DNA from: Tetracentron sinense | Lineage: Eukaryota > Streptophyta > Magnoliopsida > Trochodendrales > Trochodendraceae | Length of the DNA stretch: 64,000 nucleotides | Direction of reading: 5' to 3' | Assembly: GCA_015143295.1 (NCBI GenBank) | Contig: CM026563.1 | Coordinates: 3,038,001 to 3,102,000 of the forward strand | In this document: one piece after another, positions 12,008 to 27,000 of the stretch | Layout: each line of letters starts with the position of its first letter | Position numbering within the stretch: position 1 is the stretch's first letter | Notes under the pieces: model-generated | Database searches by the model: none | Seen by the model: only the letters and a program-made list of their open reading frames with translations | Told to the model about the DNA's origin: nothing | Translations under genes and position numbers: made by a program

Positions 12008-15000
12008 ATGGGAGATTTCAATCTCGCACTGGTAATCGTTGCGATTGTGGTTTGTGTTCTTGTTTTGATCTTCAATATCTACCTCCTTATCAACTACCAG
12101 CACCCAGACGATGCGAACCAGGCCTATTTCCCTAAGTTCGTTGTTGTTTTTGGGCTCTCCGTTGCCGCGATCTCTATCTTGATGCTCCCTGCCGATGTCG
12201 CTAATCGGCAGGCCTGTCAACACTCAATTTACAATGGTGCTTGTAATTTTACCTTGCCGATGAAGGAACTCTGGCTTGTAATCTACATCATCGACGCAAT
12301 TCTCGTGTTCTTCGTCATCCCATTTGCAATGTTCTTCTATGAAGGCGACCAGGACAAGTCGGTTTTTCTAGGGTTTTTAGAATTATTGAAATTTGACGAT
12401 TTTTTCTATTTTCTATGATGAAAAATATGATGGATGGTTGATTGTTGGGGTTGGTGGTTCTGGCTTGAATTGTATGTGCAGGAGTGTTGGCAAACGGATA
12501 AAAAGCGCCTTGCTGTGGGTCATAACGACGGCCATTGTTTGCGGTCTCGTGCTTGGCATTCTATATGGTTAGTTTTTATGCATTTTTCAGTTATATTAGG
12601 AGTTCTTTTGATGGTTAGAATTCTTGTAGCTGAATTTATGGAGTAAGACAAACTAGCAAACACATCTTAGAAACAATTATAATGCAAATGTTTAAAAAAC
12701 GATTTTGGCCCCACTTGCTTGGATCAGTGGTGGAAGCTACTGACTTTAAGTTAGACATTGGGCCTCTACTATTTATAATGAGCATGGAATCATATAAAAA
12801 CATGGTTTAAAATTTCGATATGTATCGACCGATACTTATTCTGTTTGGAGCTACTTAATACACTGATACGCTGGAAAAAAACTCCCCCGTATCGGACCGA
12901 TACATGTCCGATAAAGAAATTTTTCAATTAAATTTTTTTCTCCTTCCATTTACACTAAAATCCACACAACAAACCCGTTACACACAACTTATTTTCATAA
13001 AATATTATTTAAGTAAATGGTTTTAAATTAATTTTACTTTAAGTTACGTAATATATTTATATGTAAATAAGGTTATCCCCCATTTGAATTCAATAACTAT
13101 TATCCTGGATCCAAATTCCTGAAGAATTAAAAGTCAACTTTTCAATTCAAGACGAAATTCTCGTTTCAGCACCTTTTAGGGATTTGATCAAAATTTCAAC
13201 ATTCAAATTATAAGGAATTTTTCAAATATTAAATTTTTATAAATTTTATTATATCAAAAATTACCAAAACCCAAAAGTCCAGCAAAAAAAAGTTTCATAT
13301 TTTAGTCTTAAAAATATTTTCATTTACATAGTCAAAAATTCAACTAACAGTGTAACAGTCCAGCATAAAAAGACTTACATTAAACTCAAAATTTAAGTTT
13401 GTAATTAAATACATTCTTATTTAACTCATTGAATGTAAGATTCTAATATCTAAATTGTTTTTCTTATACTTAATTAAGTGACTAAGACTTGTATTTTCAT
13501 AACCTTTTATCAGCACACATACTATTTTTAACTCATAAAATTTTTAACTCTCGTATCTATGGTTATAAACATAGTTAGAGATCTTGTCCGATACGTTGAT
13601 ACGTATCCTATTTTGGACTTAGCGATACGGCACCCAATACCGATATTTTAAACCATGTATAAAAAATCCCAAACAAATAGTCATAGGAACATACAAAGAC
13701 AGTGGAAAAGGTACTGAAAAATAGTGAAAGACATACTAATACCTAATCATAGTGTCATATAGATCATCTATCGCTTAAATTCTATTTCAATGAGAATGGT
13801 ACACTATTATTGTCCTGGATCCAAAGTAATTTGACATTTAAGAACAATCCAAGCCCTTGCCTTTAGTGCTTACATTGTATGGCTTCAATGCTTCTTTAAT
13901 GCATGCATTACAGGAGATTATGTCAAGACGTGAGGACTATGCTTATTGGATTAATCACTTTAAGTAGACTTCCCTTTCTTGGTGATTGTGAAATTTCTCT
14001 GTTTTATAGATATGAAAAGATACTATAAATTGGATGGTTGTAATCAAATTACATGATTAAGATAAATAAATTATTTTAAAGAAAGTTTATTGTCCTCAAT
14101 CGATCATTGACATTCATTTATGTGTTCAATTAACTCATCAAACCTTGTAAACCATCAACAAGACATATTAGGACCTTTCGATTGAAGTGCACTTAGCACA
14201 AAAATCCAATTAACTACACAAGGATATAAACTTCTATTATATAGCTAAGAGAGTTCATAGCTCATACATGGAATTTTAGTAGCATGCATATTTGTAATAT
14301 AAAATAATTCGTAAATTTTTTGCTCTTACTTTTTTTTTTTTAATATCATTTTCTTCGTACTCCCAAGTCCCAAGTCTCAAGTCTTAACGATATCTGCTGC
14401 ACTATTCATTCACATTTTGACTGGTAGATCAACCGGCTTCACACTGTCTCTCATAAGTTAATTTGATGCTCAAATCCTTCTGCTGAATACAGTGCATATT
14501 ATCACTTTCGTAGTTTGCATCCCAAAATTCAGTACACTTGGGTCAGTTCAACACGGTCCTTCCTATGGGTGCAGATTGTTATTGGCCATAATGTCCATCA
14601 AGGATCCTGAATCAGTATGCTCGCATTATCTGCAAAGCCATTTTAAAAAAATGGAAAATGCCTTTTAGGCCAAACTTTAATGCCGAATGAACTTAGATGA
14701 TGATACCGAAACGCATGAAAAAATATCATAGATGAAACTATCCAAAATTGAAAAGTGATCTAGATAGAGGTTTTAATTATCCAAACAATCTAGTATTAAT
14801 TTGGTAGCAAACATAGAAGAGAAGTTAATTAGTAACCTTGTTTGTGAAGCCATTATCTCATAGTATGCCAAATGCTAAAACAGAGAAGGATAAGGGGAGA
14901 TATTATCTTTTTCTTAGTTTTTGTCAAGCTTGAGTAATATTGGGCCCAAAGTACTTACTCATATCAAGCATTTTATGACATAAAAGATCGATCTTTGTAA

Positions 15001-18000
15001 TTAGCCGAAAGCATTACTAATATAAGATTTAATTAATTTTTTTCTAACATATGAAATGGTCAAATTTCATACATCAAAACAATTAATCCATAGAAAAGTA
15101 ATCAATTAAAAAACACATGGCTTGCACTTAAACCTGCAGCCTATGGAGATAGTCTTATTTTTGTTTATCTTGTTTCGATCATTGTTTTCTCTGTAGGTTG
15201 CCTTTGAACTATGGGTTGGGTTGACTTTAGGCCATGGAACCAAAAGAAAACCTATGAAAGAAGGGCATAGAGAGGGAGAGAGTGCCACATCAAAACCTTG
15301 AAATAATGGGAGAAATAAAATAACTTTTTTAAAAGAAAAAAATTATCTTCTCTATTCTTTTGTTCATCCACTATACAAAATAATTTTATTACTAACTTAC
15401 ATTTTATGTAAATGGGCATCTACATGTAATGCTTCTTAAAAAACCATATTTCCAACCTTGAAGAAGCTAGAAAACACTTGGTATATTTTAACCTAAAAAC
15501 ATTACAAATAGAATGCGTATAATTTTTCTTTCACTTTTTAATCATTAGATGGACCCTGATGACTGATATGGGAATGACTGACCCCGTCCGCCAGTAGTCC
15601 AATTGATGTTTAGTTTTCTTTCCCATCCCTGTTGCTACAGTAGGTGCTCAAAATTTACGAGATAATCACAATTTCATACAACATAATTTATATCCCCATA
15701 AAGCTTATCAAACAACAACCTTAAACAAAAAAATTTATTAGTGAAACTCGGACAGGTCGTAGTGGTATATATAGAAAGAGCAAAGATAAAACTTGGACAA
15801 TTAATTTTTTTTTAGAAAGAATGAAAAGAACATGGAAATTGTGCTTAAACCATATATGTACACCAAACCCATAATTATGATAACAATAAAATAATAAAAA
15901 TATTTCTAATTGTAATAACAATAAGATTTTTTTTCTTTAAGCTCTCTATCTCTATTTATTTGAGCCACCATGTTTGTAGCAAGGCCGAGTCACAACAAAG
16001 ACCCCAAGATAATCTTTATTCACAACCAAGTGCCTCTCTAATAGACTATATTTTTTTGAGCCACGTCCGACAATTGACTGATTATCACAAAGGTTAATAA
16101 ATTCCATGTGATCCCATAGTAGAGAAGATAAACCCACATTTGAGACATCCTAAACAACCAAACTAAGAATGACAGTAGCAATTGAATGATTGTCCCAAAG
16201 GTTAAGAAATTTCATAAGATGGCATAATAGAGAACTGAAGGAGCGTATACAGATGAAGCTATCAACAAACACTTGTTGAAAATGGAGAAAGGATAAAAAA
16301 ATTGCATTTTCTCAACATCCATATAATGTTGTATATAACAAACATGTAATAAAAAACTAATCAATCTATATTGATGAAATCCCTAAAAAAGAGGGAGTGT
16401 AAATAAAAAAAAGAACTGATAACAACACATGTTATCGAATTTTCGCCAAACTGACTATGAGAGCAGAGGTGAGAAGCAATCTTGCATTGGTGAGGAAGAT
16501 AACGTCGATAGTGAGCACAATTAGAATACCTAGATTGATTTTCCTGCCCTGATTACTTGTAAGATTGCAGAAACCCATTAAAAAAGAACAAAAGAAAGAA
16601 ATCCTTAAATTAAAAAAAAAAAAAAAAAGGCTAGAAGGATATCTGTGAACTTAGAGAGTAGGGAAATAAAACTATAAAAGAGAGGAGGAAGAAGATGAAG
16701 AGTCGCCGCCTCTTCATTTTTGAAGTGGTCAAAGAGAAAAGGGCGGGAAGTGGAAGGGGCAAATTGTTTCGCTGAGGGAGAGGAATAGGGAGAGAAGAAG
16801 GGGATGTAGAAAAATATGTGGCTCCCACTGTTTGCTAACGTGTGTTACTCATTGAAGATTAGTCTTAAGTGACATCACAAGAGAAAATGAGAACATTTGA
16901 GGGATAGAGAGGGACGGTCCAAATAAGTTACTCTTTTCACAAATTTTCTAATTGTGTTCAATAGGTTTTAATTCATATGACCGTATTTAATCTTTCTATT
17001 AACTCTAAGTGATTGGAAATGTATAAAGACTGAATGGATTTAGTAACTTGTCATTTATGGGGAGGACTGTAATTTCTTAATAAGTAGCACATTAATCAGT
17101 GAAGAATATATTAGGAAGGAAATGGTGGAAACCATTTAATTAAAGACTTGGGATCTTCTTCAGTTCGTGCTGGGGAGGAAACCCAGCACTCAGTGGGAAG
17201 GCTCCAAATATGCCTGTGGTAGGTGTGCACAGCCTTATGTGGTGCCTTCCCACTGGGTGCTTGCTGTCTCCTCATCAGAACAAACTGGAGAAGATCTTGT
17301 GTTTTAATTAAGTAGACAACTTTGCATCTTCTATGGAATCAATGTAAAGGAGTCTGCCATCATGTGAGCACGTACGTGGCATCCACATGATCGGCATGTG
17401 GCATCAACTTGAATTGAGGACGAAGAGATTTGAGGTATGCCACGTGGATACCAACCGACGTATATAGTATTAGGTCAGATTTGGGAAATGCGATAATTTA
17501 TTTACTTTGAAATTGTGATATTTCATCCCAAATGCTTTAAGATGGGCTTTAGGGATCAACCAAAGTTATCTGACATTTTCTTTGGTAGTAAATTTTGGGA
17601 AGTCATAAAGAGGAGCTTGAACAGCTTAGTTCTACATTGAGTACTGGATCAAAGAATTCTTATGTATATAATGTTGATTTTTGGCTATTGATTGCATTGT
17701 GGAACTAAGGGTTTTGTGAAACTTTTCATGGGAATCTAATTGTTAACAAATCTCCAAAATGGTCGACATTATTTATTTGGCGAAAACTGTTTTCCTTTCT
17801 TGCCTGAATTTGGATATTTATTAGGTGCCAGATTCTGATCTTTTTGAGATGATTTACAGGAAGATCAGTATTACCATTTCGTGATGTTTGGTAGACTTGG
17901 TATTACAAATAAGAATTTTTTTTTGAGAACAATGGAAACAACCCTACAGGCTGCAAGGCCAAAGTCATGGTCAAATTCTGGATGGTAGATGAGAGAGATA

Positions 18001-21000
18001 TTTTAGTTACTTCATTAACATACCATGTACCATATTCTGTTAGTGAAGTTCAAGATGGTTTGGAAGCTGCAGAATGCAACAGCCTCCTCACTGGATTATT
18101 TCAAATAGGGCCTGTAGATGATTCTTTTGTTATTCTTATTATTAAATTAAAGGAGATCAAGTTTGTTGGATTTCTTTAGGTAAAGCCAACTCAAGTACTG
18201 AAGCAAAATAATTAGAATACTGAGTTGATGTGAAACATATGCCTTGTTTTCAATTTGTTTCGATTGTTCATTCTCAGCTGGATTATAGAGTTGTACTGTT
18301 TAGATGGAAAAGGATTTGATGTAGATAGTTGCTGGGATAATGGTGTGTTCTTAACTGAGCAGAAGTGTAATTCTGGCTAATTTATGTCATTTTAAGATTA
18401 AAAAAAACACCTGCCAGCTATTGAATTTTGGAACTTTGAATCAAGGATAATAATTGATTTGACATCCTAGACCAATGTCTGTTTTCTTGGATTAGGTAAA
18501 ACTTAAAAGCAAATACATTAAGTAAAATAGATGTTCAAAGAAAAATAACTGCAAACGGGCATCACAATTCACTCCCCTAAGCAATGGAAAGAAACGATGA
18601 CAACTCAAGACACCGAAAATCTCTAGCAAATCAAAGACCAAGCAAGAACGGATCTTTTTCTTAAATTTTTTTTTTTTATCAGTAAGCAAGAAGGAGCTTG
18701 GTGGTATGATGCAAGCTGCTCTGCAATCAACTGAGACGGGTTAGTACAAACTTGAGAAGAAATGTGACTACGGTAAAGCCAAGTTTTACCAGATTTTAAA
18801 TCACTCACCTGAGTACTATCAATATCGTTACTACTTATTAGTTAACTCAAACATGAAACCAAATTTTAATTCCTTGATATCTACCTTATTTTGGAAAAAG
18901 GATTCCTTTGCTTAGTAGGACCTTATCCCTTATTTTTCTACTGAGGGAATAGACATGAACAATCTGCTGCAAGATGATTGTAACTAAGGTAGAGGCGTAA
19001 GTCAAGTGTGAACACTGACATCTCATAAGTAATGCCTAATGCTTTTGATTCTTTAACTCATAAAAGTTAGATTCAACTGGGAGCCATAACGTAGCCTTGG
19101 TTCTTAACAGGAAAGGACAAAGGATTTGAGAAAGTCATGGTTGGACATAGGGGATCTGATCAATGGGTGGGCTTGAGGTGGTAGGGTCAGGAAGGATAAA
19201 CAAAGCTTTTTTCTGATGGGAATTAAGGAATCTTAAGACTACTATACGCCGTATAGTATTCGGTCATGTCATTGAGAAACCTAATGAAGAAGTGGAGGCT
19301 AATGATGTTGCTTAAGCAAATTAAGACCCAATCTGAGTCTGTAGCTTGTTCAATTTGATCTGGTAAGAAGTTCAGGCTTTTACAATTTCAGCAATGGGTA
19401 CTTTGGGGGATATGTTAGTCTCTTGAACTTGACGGGCCTTGCTTGAATTCTAGTGGACTTGCAAAAGGATGATGGTTCAATGGGTATGAGGCAAAATCAT
19501 GTTATCTTGAGATGCATCTAGTCCTATGGACTCCACAAATTGGGGTGTTACATGAATCCTTGGGTGTAGATTTGCTTTCTCTGCAAATATGGTATTGTAA
19601 CAGATATTAGAATTTTCCAAATGATGTTGCAGTGTGATATCTTACAAGTTTGAATGTACTGCTCAGTTTGAACTTTATGAAGATATTTGACATCCGTATG
19701 CATGAACTTGGCTGGTCACTGTGCTTACTTCATTAAAATTTTTTTTTTTAGTAAGTTAAGACTCCTCTCCCCTTTAGATATTGTCAAGGGGATTGCTTGT
19801 TTTTTATATTGTCTGCCTCTTATCTTTACCGCTGGACTCCCCAAGATAAGAAAACCGGCGAGACATACGCACTCGACATGGGATTGGTAGTTCAAATCCA
19901 TCAGCTCGTCCTAATTTACTAACAGGGCAGCTATCATTTGTTGTGAATAAGCTGATATGGTATCCTTAAATGTACAATATATTGCTGATGGGACCCAGAG
20001 CAGAATCAAATCAGGGAGGGATAATCTGTTATTTTTCTTTCTGGCCTGCCTTGAGGTGCCTTGTTTATACCCTTGTAAATTTTCATCTCTTTAATTCATC
20101 CTTCTCTGGCTAAAAGAGAGTGAAGTGTTTCTATGCAAATCTTTTAATTGAAGCCCAAGTATTTTAATTTTTTGCACGTTCTTTGTAGTAGCACATCTCA
20201 TTTGTTATTTTCTATTGTCGTTGTTGTTGTTATTATTATTATTATTATTATTATATAATCCTTGCCTCACCGATAGTTTCCTTTTGATGGTGCTAGGTCT
20301 AGTTGGAAAGGTGGACTTCACAGTTATGCACCTTTCTTCACCCACAACGACCTTCCCAAGTACTTGGGAGTTTTCAAATAATCAACCATGCATTGGAAGC
20401 GGCACACACCAGGTTCATTTCATTTGCATTGATCTATTTTTCTGGAGTTTTGATCAGTACCATTTACTTTTTGAAAGGGCTACTGATTTCCCTTTGTGAT
20501 AAAATTTCCTACTTATTGCTGAAAAATATAATGGACTTTTATGATACAGTATTGGAAGAAGAGAAAATAAAATGCCACTGTAGACTATCCAGCTATCCAC
20601 CTTTCAGTGTCTTGTTGTTTCTTAAAATTGCTTTATGATTTTTTTTGTCTTTTTAATAGGCATTGCTGCTATTCATGGTGGAAGTTCCTGAGGTCTTTTT
20701 GTTTTAACCTTTTTTTCCCTTTATCTTCTTTCCTTTTCCAGTGCTCTGCATACTTAGCAAGTGCTTCATCAGAGACAACATGGACCATGCGCTCTTCCTT
20801 TCCAGAATATGTTGTTGCTCTTGCTACCATTGTTGGATCAGTGCTTTTCTCTGTATGTTATTTCTTGTGAAACTTAAAACTTCTATAGTACTCCTTGTCT
20901 CATATATATATGTTTTTGATCGGCTGTCTCATATATATTTTTTGATTGGTAACCATCAAACTGTATATAAGAAGAGAAGATACAACAAAAAGGAGAAAAG

Positions 21001-24000
21001 AACATAATTTTTTTGTTGTTGCATAAGAACACAAAATTTACTGAGTAGCAAGAAAAAGAGGAACAGAAAGAACAAGACTATCTACTAGACTACTACAAGA
21101 GCCCCAAAAAACAAACAATAAAAAATCGAGAGGAAGAGGGTTGCTTTTTTGCTTCTATTCTCACCCAAGAAGCTCACTCAAATTCATATCTACTAGCCGA
21201 GTAGAGCACCATTCTAATTTCAGGTGGCAAATGCGCGAACATATACCAGGGGAGGACGAAGGTGAGTCCTCAAACACTCTCAAATTCATCTCCTTCCAAA
21301 TCACCCACAAGATCAAGACGACTTTAGGCAAAACCAACCAAATCGTCACCCAAGCACTATCCACACTCACCCGAGACTAGCAAAATACAAAGCTCTAAAA
21401 TGAGGAAGGGAAGATCCAAACCACTCCTAATCGGGAGAGAAGTGACTCAAAATTTCATAAGCAACATGGAAATGCAAAAGTAAATGATTCATTGATTCTT
21501 CCGCGCTAAGGTACAAAATGCAGCAATTAGTCATCTTCTACCATCTCTTTTTCAAATTGTCACTAGTGAGAATCTTATTTAAACCCGCAGTCCAAATGAA
21601 GAACGATACATTCAAGGGAATATTAGGGTTCCATACAAATCTATGAGGAAATGAGATTGAGGGAGTTGAAATGAAAGATTGTAGGAGTTATCTTACTAAC
21701 AAATGAAAATTGTGGCACCTAGACCAAATACTTGTGTCCCTAACTTGGGTACAAGGAGAAGAAGAATTAAGACCTTGCAGAAGATGGAGCAAAGTTTCGA
21801 TTTCCCAATCGTTTAGATTTTGCTTCAACCTAGGACACCAAACCTCCTCGTTGTTCCTCAACTCAAAGTACTCCGACCCAAAGGCATCCTTATCATAAAA
21901 TTGTCATTGATTCTCGCCAAACCACACTACAGATCCTTCCAAAATCTAACCTCCAACCCGTTTCTCACTTTGAATCTGATAAAGGGTAACAACGTAGCCA
22001 CTGCCATAATTCTTTTGAAAGACTCAACCCATGTGAGCTCCTAACCTCCCTAGGATCCCAACAAGAAGACTGCCCATATTTTGCAACTACGACCTTTATC
22101 CATAAGCTTCCCCTTTCTTCTCCAAATCTCAGTTTCACATTGACTAAGGATTTAAAATTCAGGCCACCACCCCTCAACGGACAACAAACCCGATCCCGAT
22201 CCCATGCTACCAAATGATATTTGAATATGTCCCCTTTTTCATTCCAAAAGTTACTCCCTCTGCATCCGCTCCAAAGAATCAACGATCGCGCGCATAATGA
22301 TTATGGTGGACAAATAATAGGTTGGGAGGTTTCTAAGAGTGCTTTTGATGAGTTTCATATTATGCTTGGGGATGTAAAACTAGGGATATAAATGGTCCCT
22401 TTTTTGTGTGAATGGGGTAGGACCTAACCCTACCACATAATAAACAGTTATGGAAACTAGAACATGAACCAGACCCACTAATTCATTGTCAAGTCCCAGA
22501 TGGTTCTTAGTCAAACCCAACATATCCCATTTGGTAGATGGGCCAGATCTGGTCTAAGGTGATCTTGACCCATCCAACTTAACTATTGTTGGATCCAGGA
22601 TGGGTCTGACGGGTCCATTTAGAACTTGGTTGGAAAATTAAGGCGAACTACTGGAAAAACCCATTATGTTTCCTTATGTGACTTTTCCTCAAGTTGCACT
22701 CTTATAGAAAACGGTACTTCATGCTTCATTTCCGTTATTAATTTTTTTTGAACTTCCAAATTTTTTATAAAAAGAATGGTATGAGACAGAGAAATACTTT
22801 CCTCTTAGTATTTATATGGTGTAAAATGGGTATGTAAAAGGTGTCGTTTGGGTCTGGTTAAGGTCCATTTTGTTACCTAACATGTATTTTTTTCTTATGG
22901 GGAATGGCTGCTTTTCTTTAAAATAGACTCATACCCATTGATAAATGGTTCTTTGGAGCCAGACCATCCAATTAATATTTGGAGGAGCCCAGAGCCCAGA
23001 GCCCAGAGCCCAGAGCCCAGGCCCCATCATCCCATTTACTGCCCTTTGTGTAATGCAAGTTTAAAAGGTTTCAGTCTATTGTTTTGTATGATTTTATCGT
23101 GTAGTAATAGTGATCTGTAGAGACTTATAGGCATGACATTGGATGAAATTATGTGGAGTAGGAAAAAGATAAATTGATTGTTAGGTGGTTTCTGTGTATT
23201 ATCATATGAGTATCTAAAAATGTACTTCATTTATTGGTCCATGGGGCTAGTGATTGGATAGAACTTGACCTATACTCTTCTTGAAGTCTTAAAAGAGTCT
23301 ATTATTTAATATTTACTACTATCTTGACAATGTTCCATACAGATATTTGGCGGTGTTGGTATTGCTTGCCTGCCTTTGGGGCTTATATTTTCATTTATTC
23401 GGCGTCCGAAGGCCGTTATCACTCGATCACAGTATATCAAGGTGCTTCCTGCAGTACCCACCTTGTGACCGTAGGAAATTACATACCCCCTACATTTAGC
23501 TTGGGATATTTACAGATTATGGTTTCTTATGGATGGTTGCATTTCCTGTAGGAGGCAACTGAAATGGCAAAAAAAGCGAGAGAATTGAAGAAGGCGGCTG
23601 ATGCACTTCATCAGGAAGAGAGAAGTGGTTCTAAGGGAAGAAAATGGCGTAAAAATGTAAAGGCAGTTGAAAAGGTATGCATCAACTTCTGTGGCATATG
23701 TTTATAGTTGGTTGCATTTTTTGATATTATGTATATAATATATTATTGTATCTGTTCACATTCTAAGCTTTTGTGCTCTTTTGACATGTTTTACTCATCT
23801 TGATCACCTCTGTAGGACATTAAATCCGCTACTTAGCCTTTCTTTGAAATCTTCCTACTTTATTCTGGGTTAAACTTTGAATATTTTTACATGAATTTTG
23901 TGTCCCTATGACTTCAAATATAGCAAGACAAGAGTATTCACCTTTTTAATCTATTTCTGCTTATTTGAAATTTGACAATTTAATTTTCAGTTGCCATGGG

Positions 24001-27000
24001 TCCTTGTATCGATTGGTATGAGAACTTATTCCATGCTCGCTTAACCTTGCAGGAGTTGCTTCTATTGGAAGAAGATGTGAAGGCTTTAGAAGAAATGTAT
24101 CCTCAAGGAGAAAAGGTGATGGCCATAACATATTTGACCCGCTGACCTCATGGGTACTAATATAATGGTTATTAGTTTTTTCTTCTCCTAATTTTCCAAC
24201 CTGATTCATCCAGGCAGAGACTGCTTGGGCTTTAACAGTTCTTGGCTACTTGGCGAAATTTGTTTTAGGAATTCTAGGGTAAGTGCTCAACCCACAAAAT
24301 GTCATCATTGTGTTGAGTAATTAAAGTTGACTTCTCAAGATGTTTTCTGCTATAGTTGTTTCTGTACTTCTGTATCATTTTAGCAGGAATTTCTGTTTGA
24401 AATTGAAAAGGACACGATACATAACCACCATTATTATGAACCGATTTTTCTATAGGAACTAGTGCCATTGGTGCAAAACATGATTAGTAGTATTGGATCT
24501 AAGCATGGATAGCAAGCAAAGCAATTCAATTCATTTGAGTAAATTAAGAAGTGTCTTCTATCTTCCTGGATTAAATACACTTGCTGAGTTATCACATGGA
24601 GGAAAAGCACAACCACTTGGTTTCTGTGGGTGGGTGGGTGGGGTGTTTTGTGTGGGTTTGTGACCATCAAAGGGACAATCCAAATCCAAGAATGACCTTC
24701 CAGAAAAGAAAAAGATAAAAGACGTGATTTCATTGTTGGACAATTATCTATTTGATGGCTAATGGATGAGGAGCAGACTGTGTTGGCCTTATTTGTTGGA
24801 GATGATGACGAGGTCTTCCCTCCGAAATTTCTACTACTGTTGGAGATGTCTTGATCCTAGTGGTTTCTTTACCTTACTCGTCCTATTAGCATAGTTATCT
24901 CATCGGTGTTTTCCAAGGGCTATTGGAGATGCAATAAGTAGATTTGAGGGTGATCCTTCTGTTTAAATTGGAAGCTCGTACTCATTTTGTTAAAATGCAA
25001 ATGTGCGAGCAAGGTGATTTAAAGTGATTAACCTGCCTAATGCATGAGGCAAAAAGCCTCATGAATACATCTTTTTGAGAAATAAACACATAAGGTATAG
25101 GATATATTAGAATAGGTTAGAAAAAATCAGAATAAACATATATACAGTCAGACATGATAATTAGAAAGAAGAAAAAAAATATTTTCTGTTTCTATGCACC
25201 CAGCAGTACATACAGACTTAAAAGGTGAAATTAATTACACAAGAGGAGTTCTGCATCAAAGACTGTTATTGCCTTGTGTTTTCAATAATCATCAACTAGA
25301 AAATACACAAGAAAGCATTTTTATGCAACCAGGAGTCACAAGCTCACATAAATTGCATTGTGTTATGACCTTGACGTTGTGAGATTACGATGTTAATTTG
25401 GAAAGAGAAGAGATTTGAATAAAGTATTCAATCATCAAAGCTTCTTCCCTCTTGTGGAAATGGTTTAGAAAGGAATTGAGCTTGAATTCTCCCTGTTCTT
25501 TTAAGGTAAGGCTAGAGGAGAGTTCTGGAAAAGGAAAAAGAATGAACTGTGAGGAAGGGAGGGAGGGAGGCTTTTAAGGTAAGGCTAGAGGAGAGTTGTG
25601 GAAAAGAAAAAAAGATTGAACTGTGAATGTGAAGGAGGGAGGGAGGGATGGCTGTCTGATCAGTGAGACTGATAGTGTGGTCTTTGCTCGTTTAATGATT
25701 GATTTCAAACAAAACGCAGAATTTGATAATGTGGAATCCAGTCCACACAAAGATATGAGGTCGTTGTCTTTGTTGACTTACGTTTCCCTGAATCTAAGAT
25801 ATGAGGTCATTGCCTTTGTTGATTCCTATTGTGCCCTGAATCCCCTTTTTCTCTATTTTGATTCAATATAAAACGATGATTTTGTTTTATTTTATAAAAT
25901 TAAGATGAGGTTTATATTAACCCTTGTTAGAACCACGAGATAATAAACATGAGAGTTCTTTTTCATGCTAAAGAATTTATAATTTATATAGTCAGGTCCT
26001 CAGGACCTTGAGGTGCACGGCGAGTATGAGACGTGAAAAAAGAGTGCGCGTGAGGCATAGGCCCCGTTTATCATGCCCCGTGGACTTACGCTTCAAATGC
26101 AAGTCGTGCCTGAGGCATGTGCCTTGGGATATTTTATTTTAACAACTCATCTGAAGACGCACGCATTAAATGCCTTTAACATGCTGATTGGGCATAGCAA
26201 GACATGATTCCTTTTTTGTTTTGCCATATTAAGTTTTGGTGGGCCTTAGAAAATGCTAGCATGCAAAAAGCTCCGACAACAACTAACTGAACCCAAATTG
26301 AAAAATGTGATTTATGGTTGAGTTACTCAATGCCTACATTTTCTACACTTGCTTCTCTATTAGATTCTTTGGCTTTTTGTGCTTCTGGCTTCAAGAAATT
26401 GATACATTTAGCGCTTTAAATTGTGTTTATTGTCATGGTCATTGTTTAGTTCCATTTCTACTAGGGAAATCTGTCATACAACCAATAGAGGTTATCCCCA
26501 ACTTCTACTTTTCGAATATACATATTCATCCTTTTTGCTTTTTGTATGTATGGTTGCGTATGATTCTGCATAGTTCACATATTTACTGATCATCTTTCCT
26601 GAGTTAGTCATTCTGTTATAATTCCCTAGATCCAAATTATATATTATTTTACACAAGGATAATGATGGCAAGTTCATTATAACTAACGTATTCATCATTG
26701 TTTTCTCTCCAGATTGATTGTTTCAGTGGCTTGGGTTGCACATATCGTCATATATCTGTTGATTGATCCTCCTCTATCTCCTTTTCTAAATGAGGTTTTT
26801 ATTAAACTTGACGATGTCTGGGGTATGCCGTGAGGAAATGTCGTGCATCTCCTTTTTCCTTACCCTCTTCCTTGAGGAATCTTGATCTGACCTATATTGT
26901 GTTACTGAACCAGGACTTCTGGGTACGGCGGCGTTTGCTTTCTTCTGCTTCTACCTTCTGCTTGCAGTGATTGCAGGGGCAATGATGCTTGGTCTGAGAT

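Noticed and set aside
16631-16828. 65-codon minus-strand ORF with a hydrophobic end
   Set aside because: Low-complexity composition, inside an intron on the opposite strand, with no family resemblance.
19735-19900. tRNA-like sequence with AGTTCAAATCC
   Set aside because: Only a box B-like match is present. No acceptor stem or anticodon arm can be drawn, and box A is unconvincing.
26000-26130. GAGGCAT/GCCTCA-rich stretch as an inverted-repeat element
   Set aside because: Words recur loosely, but no consistent termini or pairing over more than about 10 bp could be drawn.
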